In this document: in pieces, positions 29,083-40,040 of the stretch
Layout of the letters: each line of letters begins with the position of its first letter
Position numbering within the stretch: position 1 is the first letter of the stretch
Source: Corallococcus macrosporus DSM 14697
GTDB lineage: Bacteria > Myxococcota > Myxococcia > Myxococcales > Myxococcaceae
Direction: 5' to 3'
Length of the DNA stretch: 64,000 nucleotides
Assembly: GCF_002305895.1 (NCBI RefSeq)
Contig: NZ_CP022203.1
Span: 1,094,501-1,158,500 of the forward strand
Program-made: the position numbers and the translations under genes
The notes under the pieces: generated by a model
Databases searched by the model: none
Seen by the model: the letters and a program-made list of their open reading frames with translations, nothing else
What the model was told of the DNA's origin: nothing

Positions 29083-32000
29083 TCATGATGTCGGCAGCGG
29101 CTCGTGCACCTTCTCCAGCGACCGGCGGATGCGGCCCTCCATGAGGTTGGGCACGTGCCGCGCCCGCTCCAGCGCCTCGCGCAGCACGCGCGCGGCCTCT
29201 TCCCGGTCGCCCCGGCGCAGCGCCGCCAGCCCCATCATCTCCAGCACCTCCAGCGGCTCCTGCTCCACGGACACCTGGGCGGAGCGCTCGCGCAGGGACC
29301 ACCAGGCCTCCGGTGAAGCATCCCGCGTGGCCAGCTCCACCATGGAGAAGAGCACCTCCTCCGACGGGCTCAGCTCCACGCCCGGAGGCCCCTCCGCCAT
29401 CACCTGCCGCACCTGCGCCAGCACCTCGCGCGCCCGGGTGTGCCGGCCCGTCCACGCCAGGGCCCGCGCCTGGAGCAGCAGGGCCCACGGGCGGGACGCC
29501 ACCTCCGGGTGCCGCCGCTCCAGGGCAATAGCGCGGGCGATGTGCGGCGCGGCGGCCTCGGCGTCGCCGGCCTGGTAGTGCAGCTCGCCCAGGTTGTGCT
29601 CGGCGAAGTACTCCCAGCCCACCATGCCCAGCTCGCGGCCCAGGTGCATGAAGCGCTCCTGGTCCCTCAGCGCCCGCGTCAGCTCCTTGCGCGCCACCCA
29701 CAAGTTGCGCCGGTTGTTGATGGCGCTGCCCAGGTGGAAGTGGTCGCCGCGCTCGGTGCAGGCGGTGATGACCTCGGTGAGCACGTGCTCCGTCTCGTCG
29801 ATGTCGCCCAGGTTGGGGAGGATGACGGCCAGCAGCAACTGCGCCACCACCTGCGTCTCATAACCCGCGTCCCCCAGGCGGCGCGCGCGCTCGGCGGCGG
29901 CCTCCAGGGGCATGCGCGCCTCCTGCCACTCGCCCTTGCGGAACTGCGCGCGGCCCAGCGCCAGCAGCAGCCGGGCCTGCACGTAGGGCGAGGCCACCGT
30001 GGCCGCCAGGTGCTGGGCCTCCAGCGCGCGGGCCTCGCTGCGCGTGTAGTCGTTCACCCAGTCCAGCGCCATGGCCTCGTCCAGCAGCAGCTCCACCTCC
30101 GTGCGCGTGTGGCCCAGGCGGCGCGCGCGCTCCCGGGCCGCCGCGAAGTCCGCCAGCGAGTCGTCATACCGGCCAATGCGGATGCGCATCAGGCCCCGGC
30201 CGCGCAGCGCGGTGAGGCAGCGCAGCTCGTCGGTGGGCTCCAGCAGCTCCAGCGCCCGCGTGTACATGGCCTCCGCGTCGAGGAAGGCGTGGCGGCCCCG
30301 GGCGGACTCGGCCAGGTCGATGGAGAGCGCGGCGGCCTCGTCGCGGCGCCCGGCGGCGGCCGCGTGCAACGCCAGACGGGGCAGGCGCTGACGCTCGCCC
30401 GCCCCCGCCGCGCTGAGGAAGTAGCGGTAGGCCGCGTGGTGGACGCGCTCGCGCTCGGCGGCCGGCAGGGTGGCGGCCACCGCTTCGCGCAGGAGTTCGT
30501 TGCGGAAGCTCAGCCCTTCGTGGCGGTGGGACACCAGCAGACCGGAGTCCAACAGCCGCTTGGTGGCGTGGCCCGCGTCCAGGGGGAAGCCGCCCGCGGC
30601 GCCGTCGCGCTCCAGCTCGCGCACCACGCCCTCGGCCGTGGCCGCGGTGAAGTCCGTGCCCAGCATCGCGCACAGGCGCGCGTGCGCGGCCAGGGACGGC
30701 GGCAGCGCGCCCAGCTCCCGGTCCGCCAGCCACTCCACCAGCCGCAGCTCGGGGACCTTCTCCAGCCCGTCGGTGACGAGGTACCAGCTCCCGCCCGGCG
30801 CGCGCTGGCGCACCAGCCCCTGGCGCTTGAGGCCACGCACCAGCTCCACCAGATAGAGCGGGACGTGCTGCGCGCGCTCGACGATGCGCTCCACGGCCTG
30901 CGCGGGCACGTTCTCCACCGGCTTGAGGAGCAGGCGGCACAGCGCCTGCGCCTGGTCGGACGGGAGCACGGGCAGCGCGAGGCTGGCCTGCTTCGCGGCG
31001 CGGGTGCCCCACGTGGGGCGGCTCTTCTCGAAGCCCGGGCGCGCCAGCACGCAGACCCACAGGGGCACGCTGGCCTCGGCGAGGCACGCGTACTCCAGCG
31101 CGTCCAGGGCCGTCTCCTCCGCGAAGTGCGCGTCGTCCAGGACGAGGCACAGCGGACGTTCGCGGGCATTGGCGGCCAGCAGCTCACCGGCGGCGCGCAT
31201 GGCCAGCGAGCGCAGCGCGCCCGGCGCGGCGGCCCAGCTCTGGAGCTCCGGGCCACCGGGGGTGTACCAGCCCAGCGTGGCGGCCACGCCGGGCCACAGC
31301 TCGTTGCCCAGCGTGGGGCCCAGGCGCTGGAGGATGGCGGCGCGCGTCTGCTGCTCGGTGTCGGTGTCGTCGCGCTCGAAGGCGTTGAGGGCGCAGCGCA
31401 GCAGCGTGCGCAGGGTGCCGTCGGGGTCGCCCTGCACCGGCTCGCGGGAGCGCGTGCTGTACACCCGCGCGTGGGGCAGCACCAACTGGAGGCGGCGGGC
31501 GAGCGTGGCGGCCAGGTGGCTCTTGCCGTGGCCCCGCTCGCTCAGCACGGTGACGATGGTGGTCGTGGCGCTGCCCACCGCGGAGCGCGCGCTCTCCAGC
31601 AGCTCGGCGAGCTCCGCCTCGCGGCCCACCAGCACCTCGCTGCCCAACTGGAGGACGGTGATGTCCGGACGGGGCGCGGCGCCCGGAGGCGCGGGGCGCA
31701 ACAGGCCGCGCAGCTCCGGCACCTCCATGCACGGCACCTCCGGCACGGCCTCGGCGGCGGCCGGAGACATGAGCAGGCCGTGGGCCTCGGGCCCGCTGGG
31801 GTAGCGGTCCTCGCGTGACAGGATGGCGCCCAGGTAGCGCGGCGCGCCGGTGGGACGGCGCTGCACGGTGACGGTGGACACGTCCACCAGGCCGTTGGGC
31901 GCCAGGCCCCGCTCCGCCAGGCCCTCGGCGGCGCGCATGGCGCGGCGCACCGGATTCTCTCCCACGTCCGGGTCGAAGACGGCGGCGAGCCGCTGGGCGT

Positions 32001-33096
32001 CGGAGAAGGCCAGGTGGCCGCCATAGGAGGCCAGGGCCTTCTGGAGCGACACGGGGTTGGCGCGCGAGGTGAGGAACAGGATGGCGACGGAGCGGCGCAC
32101 CTGGGCGGGGCGCGGCTCGCCCGGGGCCGCGGGCCGGGGCGTCGCGGGCGCGGTGGCGCGGAGGGCATGCTCGAAGGCCTCGCGCAGCGCGGTGCCCAGC
32201 GCGGTGGCGTCCTCCGGACGGCGTGCGGGCTCCTTCGCCAGGCAGCGCAGGACGACCTCCTCCACCGCGGGCGGCACGGGCGCGAAGTCGGACGGGGGCG
32301 GCGGGCGCAGCGACAGGTGGGCCTGGAGCACGTCCGGCGTGGCGCCGAAGAAGGGCGGCCGGCCGGTGAGCATCTCGTAGAGGAGGACGCCCAGCGCGTA
32401 CACGTCCGTGCGCGTGGAGATGTCCGCGTTGCCCGCACACTGCTCGGGGGCCATGTACTCCGCGGTGCCGGCGAAGCCGGACACGTCGCTGGGCGTGGAG
32501 GCGTCGCTGGGCAGGGCGGGGCTGTCGGTGGCGGCGCCCCGCACCAGGCCGAAGTCGAAGACGCGCACGCGGCCCGTCGCCTCGTCGAGGAAGAGATGCT
32601 CGGGCTTGAGGTCGCAGTGGGCCAGCCCGTGCGCGTGCACCCGGGCCACCGTGTCCACCACGGCCAGCGCGCGCGGGGCCAGCTCATCGGAAGGGAGGGG
32701 GCCCGCGGCGCGGGCCAGCCGGTCCGCCAGCGTGGGCAGCGGCACGTACTCCATGGCCAGGAAGCGCGCGCCCCCCGTCAGGGCGCCCGTCTCATAGAGA
32801 CAGGGCACCGTGGGCGGCCCGAGCACGCGCAGGGCCTCCGCCTCGCGGGCGAGCTGGGCGCGGCCCAGCCAGTTGCTCCCCCGCGCCACCTTGATGGCCA
32901 CGCGCTGGCCGTCCGTCTCGCGCAGGGCGCCCAGCAGCACGCCGAAGCCTCCGCGCGCGAAGACGCCGTCCACCTGGTAGCCCGGCACCGCGGGCACAGG
33001 GGACGGCGAGGGCGTTTCTCCCTGGGGAGGCGGTCCTGGCGGGCACGGCGCATGAGAGCCTTCCCAGCGCCGTCCGCATGTCTGGCATCGCGGCAC
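29083..33096 (-). CDS. Large Ser/Thr kinase with ATPase and TPR regions
   Basis: 1337 residues starting at GTG. It begins with a zinc-ribbon-like CQTCGRRW...C (Cys4, Cys7, Cys18), then a kinase domain with GVFARGGFGVLLGA, VAIKVARG, HCDLKPEH (160-167; Cys replaces Arg of HRD, so it is a non-RD kinase) and DFGLVRG. Residues about 345-475 resemble a degenerate nucleotidyl cyclase. A STAND/AAA-type ATPase follows with Walker A SERGHGKS (about 521) and LVLDDAHFAE, then TPR-like helical repeats to the end. The layout matches the large signalling kinases of myxobacteria and points to a cytosolic integrator protein. HtrA lies upstream, separated by a terminator hairpin. Confidence 0.92.
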   Translation of the reverse strand: MPRCQTCGRRWEGSHAPCPPGPPPQGETPSPSPVPAVPGYQVDGVFARGGFGVLLGALRETDGQRVAIKVARGSNWLGRAQLAREAEALRVLGPPTVPCLYETGALTGGARFLAMEYVPLPTLADRLARAAGPLPSDELAPRALAVVDTVARVHAHGLAHCDLKPEHLFLDEATGRVRVFDFGLVRGAATDSPALPSDASTPSDVSGFAGTAEYMAPEQCAGNADISTRTDVYALGVLLYEMLTGRPPFFGATPDVLQAHLSLRPPPPSDFAPVPPAVEEVVLRCLAKEPARRPEDATALGTALREAFEHALRATAPATPRPAAPGEPRPAQVRRSVAILFLTSRANPVSLQKALASYGGHLAFSDAQRLAAVFDPDVGENPVRRAMRAAEGLAERGLAPNGLVDVSTVTVQRRPTGAPRYLGAILSREDRYPSGPEAHGLLMSPAAAEAVPEVPCMEVPELRGLLRPAPPGAAPRPDITVLQLGSEVLVGREAELAELLESARSAVGSATTTIVTVLSERGHGKSHLAATLARRLQLVLPHARVYSTRSREPVQGDPDGTLRTLLRCALNAFERDDTDTEQQTRAAILQRLGPTLGNELWPGVAATLGWYTPGGPELQSWAAAPGALRSLAMRAAGELLAANARERPLCLVLDDAHFAEETALDALEYACLAEASVPLWVCVLARPGFEKSRPTWGTRAAKQASLALPVLPSDQAQALCRLLLKPVENVPAQAVERIVERAQHVPLYLVELVRGLKRQGLVRQRAPGGSWYLVTDGLEKVPELRLVEWLADRELGALPPSLAAHARLCAMLGTDFTAATAEGVVRELERDGAAGGFPLDAGHATKRLLDSGLLVSHRHEGLSFRNELLREAVAATLPAAERERVHHAAYRYFLSAAGAGERQRLPRLALHAAAAGRRDEAAALSIDLAESARGRHAFLDAEAMYTRALELLEPTDELRCLTALRGRGLMRIRIGRYDDSLADFAAARERARRLGHTRTEVELLLDEAMALDWVNDYTRSEARALEAQHLAATVASPYVQARLLLALGRAQFRKGEWQEARMPLEAAAERARRLGDAGYETQVVAQLLLAVILPNLGDIDETEHVLTEVITACTERGDHFHLGSAINNRRNLWVARKELTRALRDQERFMHLGRELGMVGWEYFAEHNLGELHYQAGDAEAAAPHIARAIALERRHPEVASRPWALLLQARALAWTGRHTRAREVLAQVRQVMAEGPPGVELSPSEEVLFSMVELATRDASPEAWWSLRERSAQVSVEQEPLEVLEMMGLAALRRGDREEAARVLREALERARHVPNLMEGRIRRSLEKVHEPLPTS

Positions 33097-33130
33097 GGAG
33101 GGGACTCTACGTCAGGTGTCCGCCGGTTTC

Positions 33131-33172
33131 AGGACCCCCGGGGTCGTCTACGTACCATCCCGGGGGTCCTGG
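33131..33172 (-). terminator. Terminator hairpin downstream of HtrA
   Basis: A perfect 13-bp stem, CAGGACCCCCGGG with CCCGGGGGTCCTG, and a 16-nt loop lie between the HtrA stop and the kinase start. No T-run follows. Confidence 0.6.
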
Positions 33173-33189
33173 GTTTCCCACCACCGCGT

Positions 33190-34692
33190 TCAGCGCTCCG
33201 GGACTTCCACCGCGCGCAGCAGCGTGGAGTCCGAACCCGGCGTGCGCACGCGCAGCAGCAGCGCCGAGCCGGGCTTCGCGGACGTCAGCGCCTGGGCGGC
33301 GTCGGCCACGCTGGTGATTTTCTGGTCACCCACCTGGACCAGCACCATGCCCGGAATCAGGCCCCCGCGCTCGGCGGGGCTGCCCGGCTCCACGGCCACG
33401 ACCTGCGCGCCGCCGTCCCGCGTCTCCGTGAGCTGCACGCCCAGCCGCCGCGGCGCGGAGGCGGACGCGTTGCGCGGCAGCACCTCCTCCTCGCCATTCA
33501 TCGCGGGCCGCGTGCCCAGGGTGACTTCCAGCGTCTGCGCCTTGCCACCGCGCAGCACGTCCACCTTCACGCGGCTGTCGGGCTGGAGCAGCGCCACGGT
33601 GCGCGTCAGCCCGCCCGCGGACTCCACCGGCTCGCCATTCACGGACGTGATGACGTCCTCCTCGCGCAGGCCCGCGCGCTCGCTCGGGCTGCCGCGGTTG
33701 ATGCCCGCCACCACCGCGCCCTTCATCGCCTCCAGGCCCAGGGCCCGCGCCAGGTCCGGCGTGAGGTCCTGCACGGAGAGGCCCAGCCAGCCGCGCCGCA
33801 CCACGCCCGTCTCCTTGAGCTGCGGCAGCAGCGCCTGGATGAGCTTGCTGGGCACCGCGAAGCCGATGCCCGTGGCGCCGCCGACGATGGCGGTGTTCAT
33901 GCCCACCACCTCGCCCTTCATGTTGAAGAGCGGCCCGCCGGAGTTGCCGGGGTTGATGGCGGCGTCCGTCTGGAGGAAGTCGTCGTACTGGCTGGCGCCA
34001 ATCTCACGGGCCCGCGCGGACAGGATGCCCGCGCTCACGCTGGACGCCAGGCCGAAGGGGTTGCCAATGGCCATGACGGCGTCGCCCACGCGCAGCGCGT
34101 CCGAGTCACCCAGCGGCACGGCGGGCAGGTTGCCCGGCGCGTCCTTCAGCTTCAGCAGGGCCACGTCGGTGAGCGGGTCGCGGCCCATCACCTCCGCGTC
34201 GAAGGCGCGGCCGTCATCCAGCTTCACGCGCACCCGGTCCGCGTCCTCCACCACGTGGTTGTTGGTGAGGACGATGCCCGACGGGTCGATGATGAAGCCG
34301 GAGCCCGCGCCCTGCCGCGCCGGGCCCTGGCCCTGGCCGCCGAAGCCGGGCGGCAGGCCGAAGCGCTCCGCCAGGCCGGGCGGCAGGCGCTGCATGGCCG
34401 CCGACCGGCGAGGCCGCGCGCGCACCTCCACGTTGACCACCGCGCCCTTCACCGCGTCCACCAGCGGCGCCAGCGAGGTGACGCCACCCTGGCTCCCGGC
34501 CACGGCGGGGTTGAAGCGCGCCTTCTGGATGGGCGGCGCCGCCTGCGCCGGAGCCGCGGCGGCGACCTGGGCGGCGGGCGACGGCGAGGCCGCGGACGCG
34601 GAGCCCACCGCCTGGTCACAGGCGATGAGCGTGGCGGCGGGAAGAAGGACCAACGCACCGAGGAAACGGCGGGAGGGGAGCGAGCAGGCCAT
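33190..34692 (-). CDS. HtrA/DegP-type serine protease with two PDZ domains
   Basis: 500 residues. The N-terminal signal ends in LIAC (Cys25), a plausible lipobox, so the protease may be lipid-anchored in the periplasm. A low-complexity Ala/Pro linker precedes a trypsin-like domain with the triad His146 (TNNHVV), Asp176 (DPLTDVALL) and Ser251 (NPGNSGGPL), then two PDZ domains (about 300-385 and 410-495) for substrate binding. It degrades or refolds misfolded envelope proteins. GGAG precedes the ATG. It is divergent from the response-regulator gene across a 655-bp gap. Confidence 0.95.
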   Translation of the reverse strand: MACSLPSRRFLGALVLLPAATLIACDQAVGSASAASPSPAAQVAAAAPAQAAPPIQKARFNPAVAGSQGGVTSLAPLVDAVKGAVVNVEVRARPRRSAAMQRLPPGLAERFGLPPGFGGQGQGPARQGAGSGFIIDPSGIVLTNNHVVEDADRVRVKLDDGRAFDAEVMGRDPLTDVALLKLKDAPGNLPAVPLGDSDALRVGDAVMAIGNPFGLASSVSAGILSARAREIGASQYDDFLQTDAAINPGNSGGPLFNMKGEVVGMNTAIVGGATGIGFAVPSKLIQALLPQLKETGVVRRGWLGLSVQDLTPDLARALGLEAMKGAVVAGINRGSPSERAGLREEDVITSVNGEPVESAGGLTRTVALLQPDSRVKVDVLRGGKAQTLEVTLGTRPAMNGEEEVLPRNASASAPRRLGVQLTETRDGGAQVVAVEPGSPAERGGLIPGMVLVQVGDQKITSVADAAQALTSAKPGSALLLRVRTPGSDSTLLRAVEVPER

Positions 34693-35347
34693 CGTTCGTT
34701 CTCCAATCGAGAGAGGAAAATGCCGGTTCAGGCGAGGGGCCTGCGCGAGAAGGGCCCACCTTGGAGGGGTGGAGGGTGATGCCCTGCCGCGGACTGTCCC
34801 CCGACGTCCGCGGCGGTCATCGCCATGGGGCTTCTTGTGGAGGAGCCCCGCGCCCGAACCGATGCTGGGGGGCATTGCAGTTGGCGGGCCAACGCCCCAC
34901 GCCCCCGGGTTGCCTCGGGGCCACGGTCCGTGCGGGCCCCATTCGCCCCAGGGCTCCGGGGCAAACTGCCCCGACTTGGGGCATTTCTCCCCGGGGCAAG
35001 GCGCCCCGCCCCGGTTTCCCGGACGCCAGCGGGCCGCACAGCAGGTGCGGGGGCTGTCCGGAGCCTCCCGCACCTGGCCGGCGCGCTGTCCGGAGGTGCC
35101 GCGCGCGTCCCGGAAGCGGAGCGCATCCATATATGGCGAGAGGGCCCAGGCCCATGGCGGCCCGGGCCTGGGGACCGGGTGAGCCCTCGTGGCCCGGCGG
35201 GTGGGCGGGCAGGGGGTGAACGCGCCTGGGGCCACGGTGTGGCACGGCGGATGCTCACGGGACGGACGCCCGGCGCCGCTCCGCCTCCCCACGAGGAAGG
35301 GGCCCAGGCGGCGGGCGTGCCCACCACACCACAAGGAGCAACCATTG
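34693..35347. other. 655-bp intergenic region with GGGGCA palindromes and a sigma-54 site
   Basis: This separates divergent HtrA and response-regulator genes. It holds one perfect GGGGCAAACTGCCCC palindrome (34958-34972) with degenerate neighbours (GGGGCATTTCTCCCC close by), a 9-bp hairpin CCCAGGCCC/GGGCCTGGG (35143-35172), and a candidate -24/-12 element at 35240. Open frames here lack family features, and I see no gene. Confidence 0.55.
35240..35255 (+). promoter_or_regulatory. Candidate sigma-54 promoter of the response regulator
   Basis: TGGCACGGCGGATGCT has a full -24 TGGCACG, ATGCT at -12 and exactly 10 bases between GG and GC. It lies 93 bp before the response-regulator ATG. It differs by a single base from the element upstream of the histidine kinase at 39783-39798. 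Confidence 0.6.
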
Positions 35348-35818
35348 ATGGGGCCAGACGAATGCACGGCGATCAGCGACGAGGTCCGGGAGTGGCCGCG
35401 GTCGACGCGTGAGTGGGTGGCGCGCCGCAGCGCTCCACGCATCCTCCTGGGGGAGGACCAGCCGGAGATGCGCAGCCTGCTGCGGCGGGCGCTGACCCGG
35501 CGCGGCTATGACGTGGTGGAGGCGCCGGACGGGCCCGGACTGGTCAAGGCGCTGGTGGACGGGCTGCTCGCGCAGCAGACGCAGGTGCCGGACCTCATCG
35601 TGACGGACGTGCGCATGCCCGGCTTCTCGGGCATCGAGGTGCTGGCCCGCCTGCGCCGCGAGGGCTGGACGACACCCGTCATCCTCATCACCGCCTTCGG
35701 GGATGCGCAGCTCCACCAGGAAGCGGAGCTGCTCGGGGCGGCGCGGGTGCTCAACAAGCCCTTCGCCATGGAGGATTTGTGCGAGGCGGTGGAGACGCTG
35801 GTGCCGCCGCCGCGCTGA
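35348..35818 (+). CDS. Single-domain response regulator
   Basis: 156 residues made of one receiver domain after a 30-residue leader. Acidic residues in LLGEDQPEM, the phosphoacceptor in IVTDVRMPG, the threonine in LITAFGD and the lysine in NKPFAME are all in place. There is no output domain, so it should relay phosphate or bind a partner. AGGAG lies 9 nt before the ATG. The shared promoter type suggests it belongs with the NtrC-like pair at 36.8-39.6 kb. Confidence 0.9.
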   Translation: MGPDECTAISDEVREWPRSTREWVARRSAPRILLGEDQPEMRSLLRRALTRRGYDVVEAPDGPGLVKALVDGLLAQQTQVPDLIVTDVRMPGFSGIEVLARLRREGWTTPVILITAFGDAQLHQEAELLGAARVLNKPFAMEDLCEAVETLVPPPR

Positions 35819-35965
35819 GCCTTCACGGCGCGCGTGGCCGGACTGTTCACCCCCCGTTGGGGAGCTGGCGGTAAATGCAATGGACGCGGTGGGGCGGGGG
35901 CTTGCAGGCTGCCGGGCCTGGGTCCAGGCTCGCGCGGGGCGGTGGGCGTCGCGCGGGCCGCTTCA

Positions 35966-36778
35966 ATGAGGCGTCTCATGCGGATTCCATCCTCGCTGCT
36001 GTCGTTGCTCGCAATGGGGGCGGCGTGTCATTGCAGCCCCACGAACCGGCCGGTGCCGGATGCGGGAGGCGGCGTGCAGGAACCCGTGCGGCGCGTGGCG
36101 CACATCATCCGTGAATACCCCCATGCGACGAACGCCTTCACCCAGGGGCTGGTGTTCCACCAGGGGCACCTCTTCGAGAGCACGGGGCACCAGGGGACGC
36201 TGCGGCAGCTCTCGCTGGAGTCCGCGCAGCCGGTGTGGATGGAGCGGCTGGGGAACATCTTCGCCGAAGGCCTGGCCAGCGACGGCGAGCGCCTGTACCA
36301 GCTCACCTGGACCGAGGGCCTGCTCTTCACCTGGAGCGGCATGCCGCCGCTGCGCGAGCGGACCACGCGCTACACGGGCGAGGGCTGGGGCCTGTGCTAC
36401 TGGAACGGGAAGCTGGTGCGCAGCGACGGCGGCACCATGCTCACCTTCCACGAGCCGGACGGCTTCGCCCTGGTGGGCGCGGTGCAGGTGAAGCTGCGCG
36501 GCCAGCCCGTGGAGCTCATCAACGAGCTGGAGTGCGCCAACGGCGTCATCTACGCCAACATCTGGCACAGCTCGGACGTGCTCGAAATCGACCCGGCCAC
36601 CGGGACGGTGGTGGCCGTCATCGACGCGTCGGCGCTGACGCGCGCCGTGCAGGGGCAGGTGACCAGCCACGAGGCGGTGCTCAACGGCATCGCGGTGGAG
36701 CCGGGCTCGGGCCGCATCTTCATGACGGGCAAGCTGTGGCCCCGCCTCTTCGAGGTGCGCCTGGACGGGGTGGACTGA
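35966..36778 (+). CDS. Glutaminyl-peptide cyclotransferase, exported
   Basis: 270 residues of the plant-type glutamine cyclotransferase family, a five-bladed propeller that turns N-terminal Gln of peptides into pyroglutamate. Family blocks are HATNAFTQGLVF, FESTGHQG, EGWGLCYWNGKL, ELECANGVIYANIW and LNGIAVEPGSGRIFMTGK. The N-terminal hydrophobic stretch ends in GAAC, so it is probably a periplasmic or outer-membrane lipoprotein. A second in-frame ATG lies at 35978. It ends 2 nt before the stop of the convergent NtrC-type regulator. Confidence 0.9.
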   Translation: MRRLMRIPSSLLSLLAMGAACHCSPTNRPVPDAGGGVQEPVRRVAHIIREYPHATNAFTQGLVFHQGHLFESTGHQGTLRQLSLESAQPVWMERLGNIFAEGLASDGERLYQLTWTEGLLFTWSGMPPLRERTTRYTGEGWGLCYWNGKLVRSDGGTMLTFHEPDGFALVGAVQVKLRGQPVELINELECANGVIYANIWHSSDVLEIDPATGTVVAVIDASALTRAVQGQVTSHEAVLNGIAVEPGSGRIFMTGKLWPRLFEVRLDGVD

Positions 36779-36780
36779 CG

Positions 36781-38126
<1,346 letters not shown>

Positions 38127-38145
<19 letters not shown>

Positions 38146-39605
38146 GTGTCCTCACCCTTCGGCAGGTAGATGGAGAAGCAGCTACCGCGTCCGGGCTCGC
38201 TGCGCACGGCAATCCAGCCGCCATGTTCCTGCATGAGCCCATAGGAGACAGACAGGCCCAGCCCGGTGCCCTCGCCCACGTCCTTGGTGGTGAAGAAGGG
38301 CTCGAAGACGTGGGCCAGGACGTCCTCGGGGATGCCCTGGCCCTCGTCCTCCACGTCCAGGCGGACGAACTCCGCCTCGGGGCCGCCCACGTCCGGGGGC
38401 GGGGTGCTCCGCGTCCGGGCCGCGCGCACCCGCACGGCGCCCGGCTGCTTCATGGCCTGCACGCCGTTCATCACCAGGTTGGTGAGCACCTGCTGCACCT
38501 GGCCCGCGTCCACCTCCACCGTGAGGCCCGCGGGGATGTCCGCCTCCAGCGTGACGCTGCTTCGCGCGGCCATGGAGCGCAGCAGCGACAGGGAGCGCTC
38601 CACCAGCCCCTGCACGTCCTCGGGGGCGCGGTGGGGTTTGCGCCGCCGGGCGAAGTCGAGGAGCTGCCGGATGATGGCCGTCATGTGCTGGGCCTGCTGC
38701 GAGATGATTTGCGCGCACTCGCCCACCTCCTCGCCCTCCGCCTCGCCGGAGGAGATCATCTTCGCCCGGCCCATGACGACGTTGAGCGGGGTGCCCAGCT
38801 CGTGCGCCACGCCGGAGGCCATCTTTCCCACGGTGGTGAGCCGGTCCGCGTGCCGGAGGTGGTCCACCGCGGACAGCCGCGCGGCCGTCTCGGTGGCGAG
38901 CCGCGAGCGCGTCTCCTCCAGCTGTTCGCCCATGCGGTTCATGGCGCCGGCCAGGGTGGTGAGCTCGTCGCCCTGGCGCTGCGGGAGCGGCACGCGGGCG
39001 GTGAGGTCGCCCTCGCCGATGCGGTGCGCCAGCGACACGAGCTGGTCCACGGGTTCACCCACCAGCCGGCGGCCCATGGCCATGGCGGCCACGATGAAGC
39101 CAATGGCCATGGCGGCGGTGGCGGCGAAGGTGCCCATGACGACGGTGTTGACGTACTGCTGCTGCGCGCCCAGCGACTCGGTGATTTCAATGGCGCCCAG
39201 CCGGTTGTTGATGAGCACCGGCGTGTACGAATGCAGCAGGCCGGGGTCCACGGCGGGGTCCACCATGGAGCCGTCCTTGCCCTGGCGCAGGGTCGCGAGC
39301 AGGCGCGGCGGGAAGCCGGTGAGGTTCGGGGTGCCGGGGCCGCCGTCCAGCCACACCCAGCGCAGGTGGACCTGCTCCTGGAAGCGGTTGGCCTGATGGA
39401 GCAGCGTGAGCGCCTCGCGCTCCCCGGCGAGCTGCCACGCCTTGCCAATGGAGCCGGCGAGCGTGTGGCCGAGCAGCCGGTGGTCGTGCTGCATGTCCAG
39501 GGCGGAGCGCTCCAGCTCGCGGCGGACCTGGAAGTACTGCAGGCCGGCCATGACGGCGATGGCGAGCAGGACGAGGGCGAGGGTGAACTTGCGGGCGAGT
39601 CTCAC
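38127..39605 (-). CDS. Membrane sensor histidine kinase, partner of the NtrC-type regulator
   Basis: 492 residues. A first membrane helix (about 8-23), a periplasmic sensor of about 130 residues, a second helix (156-177), HAMP (178-232), phosphoacceptor box GVAHELGTPLN (His268), and an ATPase with VLTNLVMNGVQAM, DEGQGIP, FEPFFTTKD and GEGTGLGLSV. The start chosen is GTG 39605, right before the first helix; an upstream GTG at 39761 would add 52 residues, but that stretch has low GC at third positions, unlike coding DNA here. The sensed signal is unknown. Confidence 0.93.
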
Positions 39606-39782
39606 GGGCGGTTCGAAAGAGGCTGCTCCGGTCCGTGCGCCTCGAGGGGGAGGGAGCGCACGGACCGGAGGTGGGTTCTCACAACGTACCGCGAGTGCTG
39701 CAACAAGGAAGGCGGCGATTGCCGCATGGGCCCTCGCCAGCCACCGGGGCGGGCGGGCCACGCTTCCTTTCGCTCAGGCAAA

Positions 39783-39798
39783 GCATCCGCTGTGCCAA
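39783..39798 (-). promoter_or_regulatory. Candidate sigma-54 promoter of the kinase/NtrC operon
   Basis: The minus strand reads TGGCACAGCGGATGCT, with canonical -24, ATGCT at -12 and the required 10-base spacing. It is almost identical to the element at 35240 upstream of the single-domain response regulator. It predicts a leader of about 165 nt. Confidence 0.6.
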
Positions 39799-39852
39799 CG
39801 GATGCGCGGCGCTGTGTCACTCGGGGGACGGCGTCGTGAGTCCCACCCGGCC

Positions 39853-39887
39853 GGGGCAGAATGCCCCGGTGAGGGGCAGGATGCCCC
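39853..39887. repeat. Two tandem GGGGCA-N3-TGCCCC palindromes
   Basis: Perfect 6-bp arms with 3-bp spacers at 39853-39867 and 39873-39887, 20 bp apart centre to centre. A third identical-arm copy occurs at 34958-34972. They could be binding sites for a dimeric regulator. Confidence 0.55.
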
Positions 39888-39890
39888 GGT

Positions 39891-40040
39891 CTAGAGCCCC
39901 GTCGTCTCGTAGCTGGAGGGTGCGTCGACGTGGAAGGCGAAGTCGAGGGTGCGCTGCTCGCCCGGGGCCAGCTTCACCTTCCAGGTCGCGATGCCGTCGT
40001 TGGACTGGAGCGTGCTGGGGTCAAGGTGCTGCGCGCCCGC
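39891..40040 (-). pseudogene. 3' remnant of a DUF4139 gene
   Basis: The last 45-50 codons of a DUF4139 (MuiA-like) protein are readable: DPSTLQSNDG, then the typical WKVKLAPGEQRTLDFAFHV and a normal TAG stop. Upstream, in the same strand, the sequence switches within a few bases to the end of the DUF5953 gene; no other part of a DUF4139 gene is found in the window. The island at 40.03-42.4 kb therefore seems to have replaced or interrupted this gene. Confidence 0.65.

Noticed and set aside
32014-34779. A 921-codon plus-strand frame over the kinase and HtrA genes
   Set aside because: Antisense to two clear genes and composed of low-complexity Arg/Gly/His sequence.
39605-39761. Longer N-terminus for the sensor histidine kinase from GTG 39761
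   Set aside because: Third-position GC is low and a candidate sigma-54 promoter lies right upstream of it, so this stretch is better read as leader DNA; the GTG at 39605 precedes the first membrane helix.
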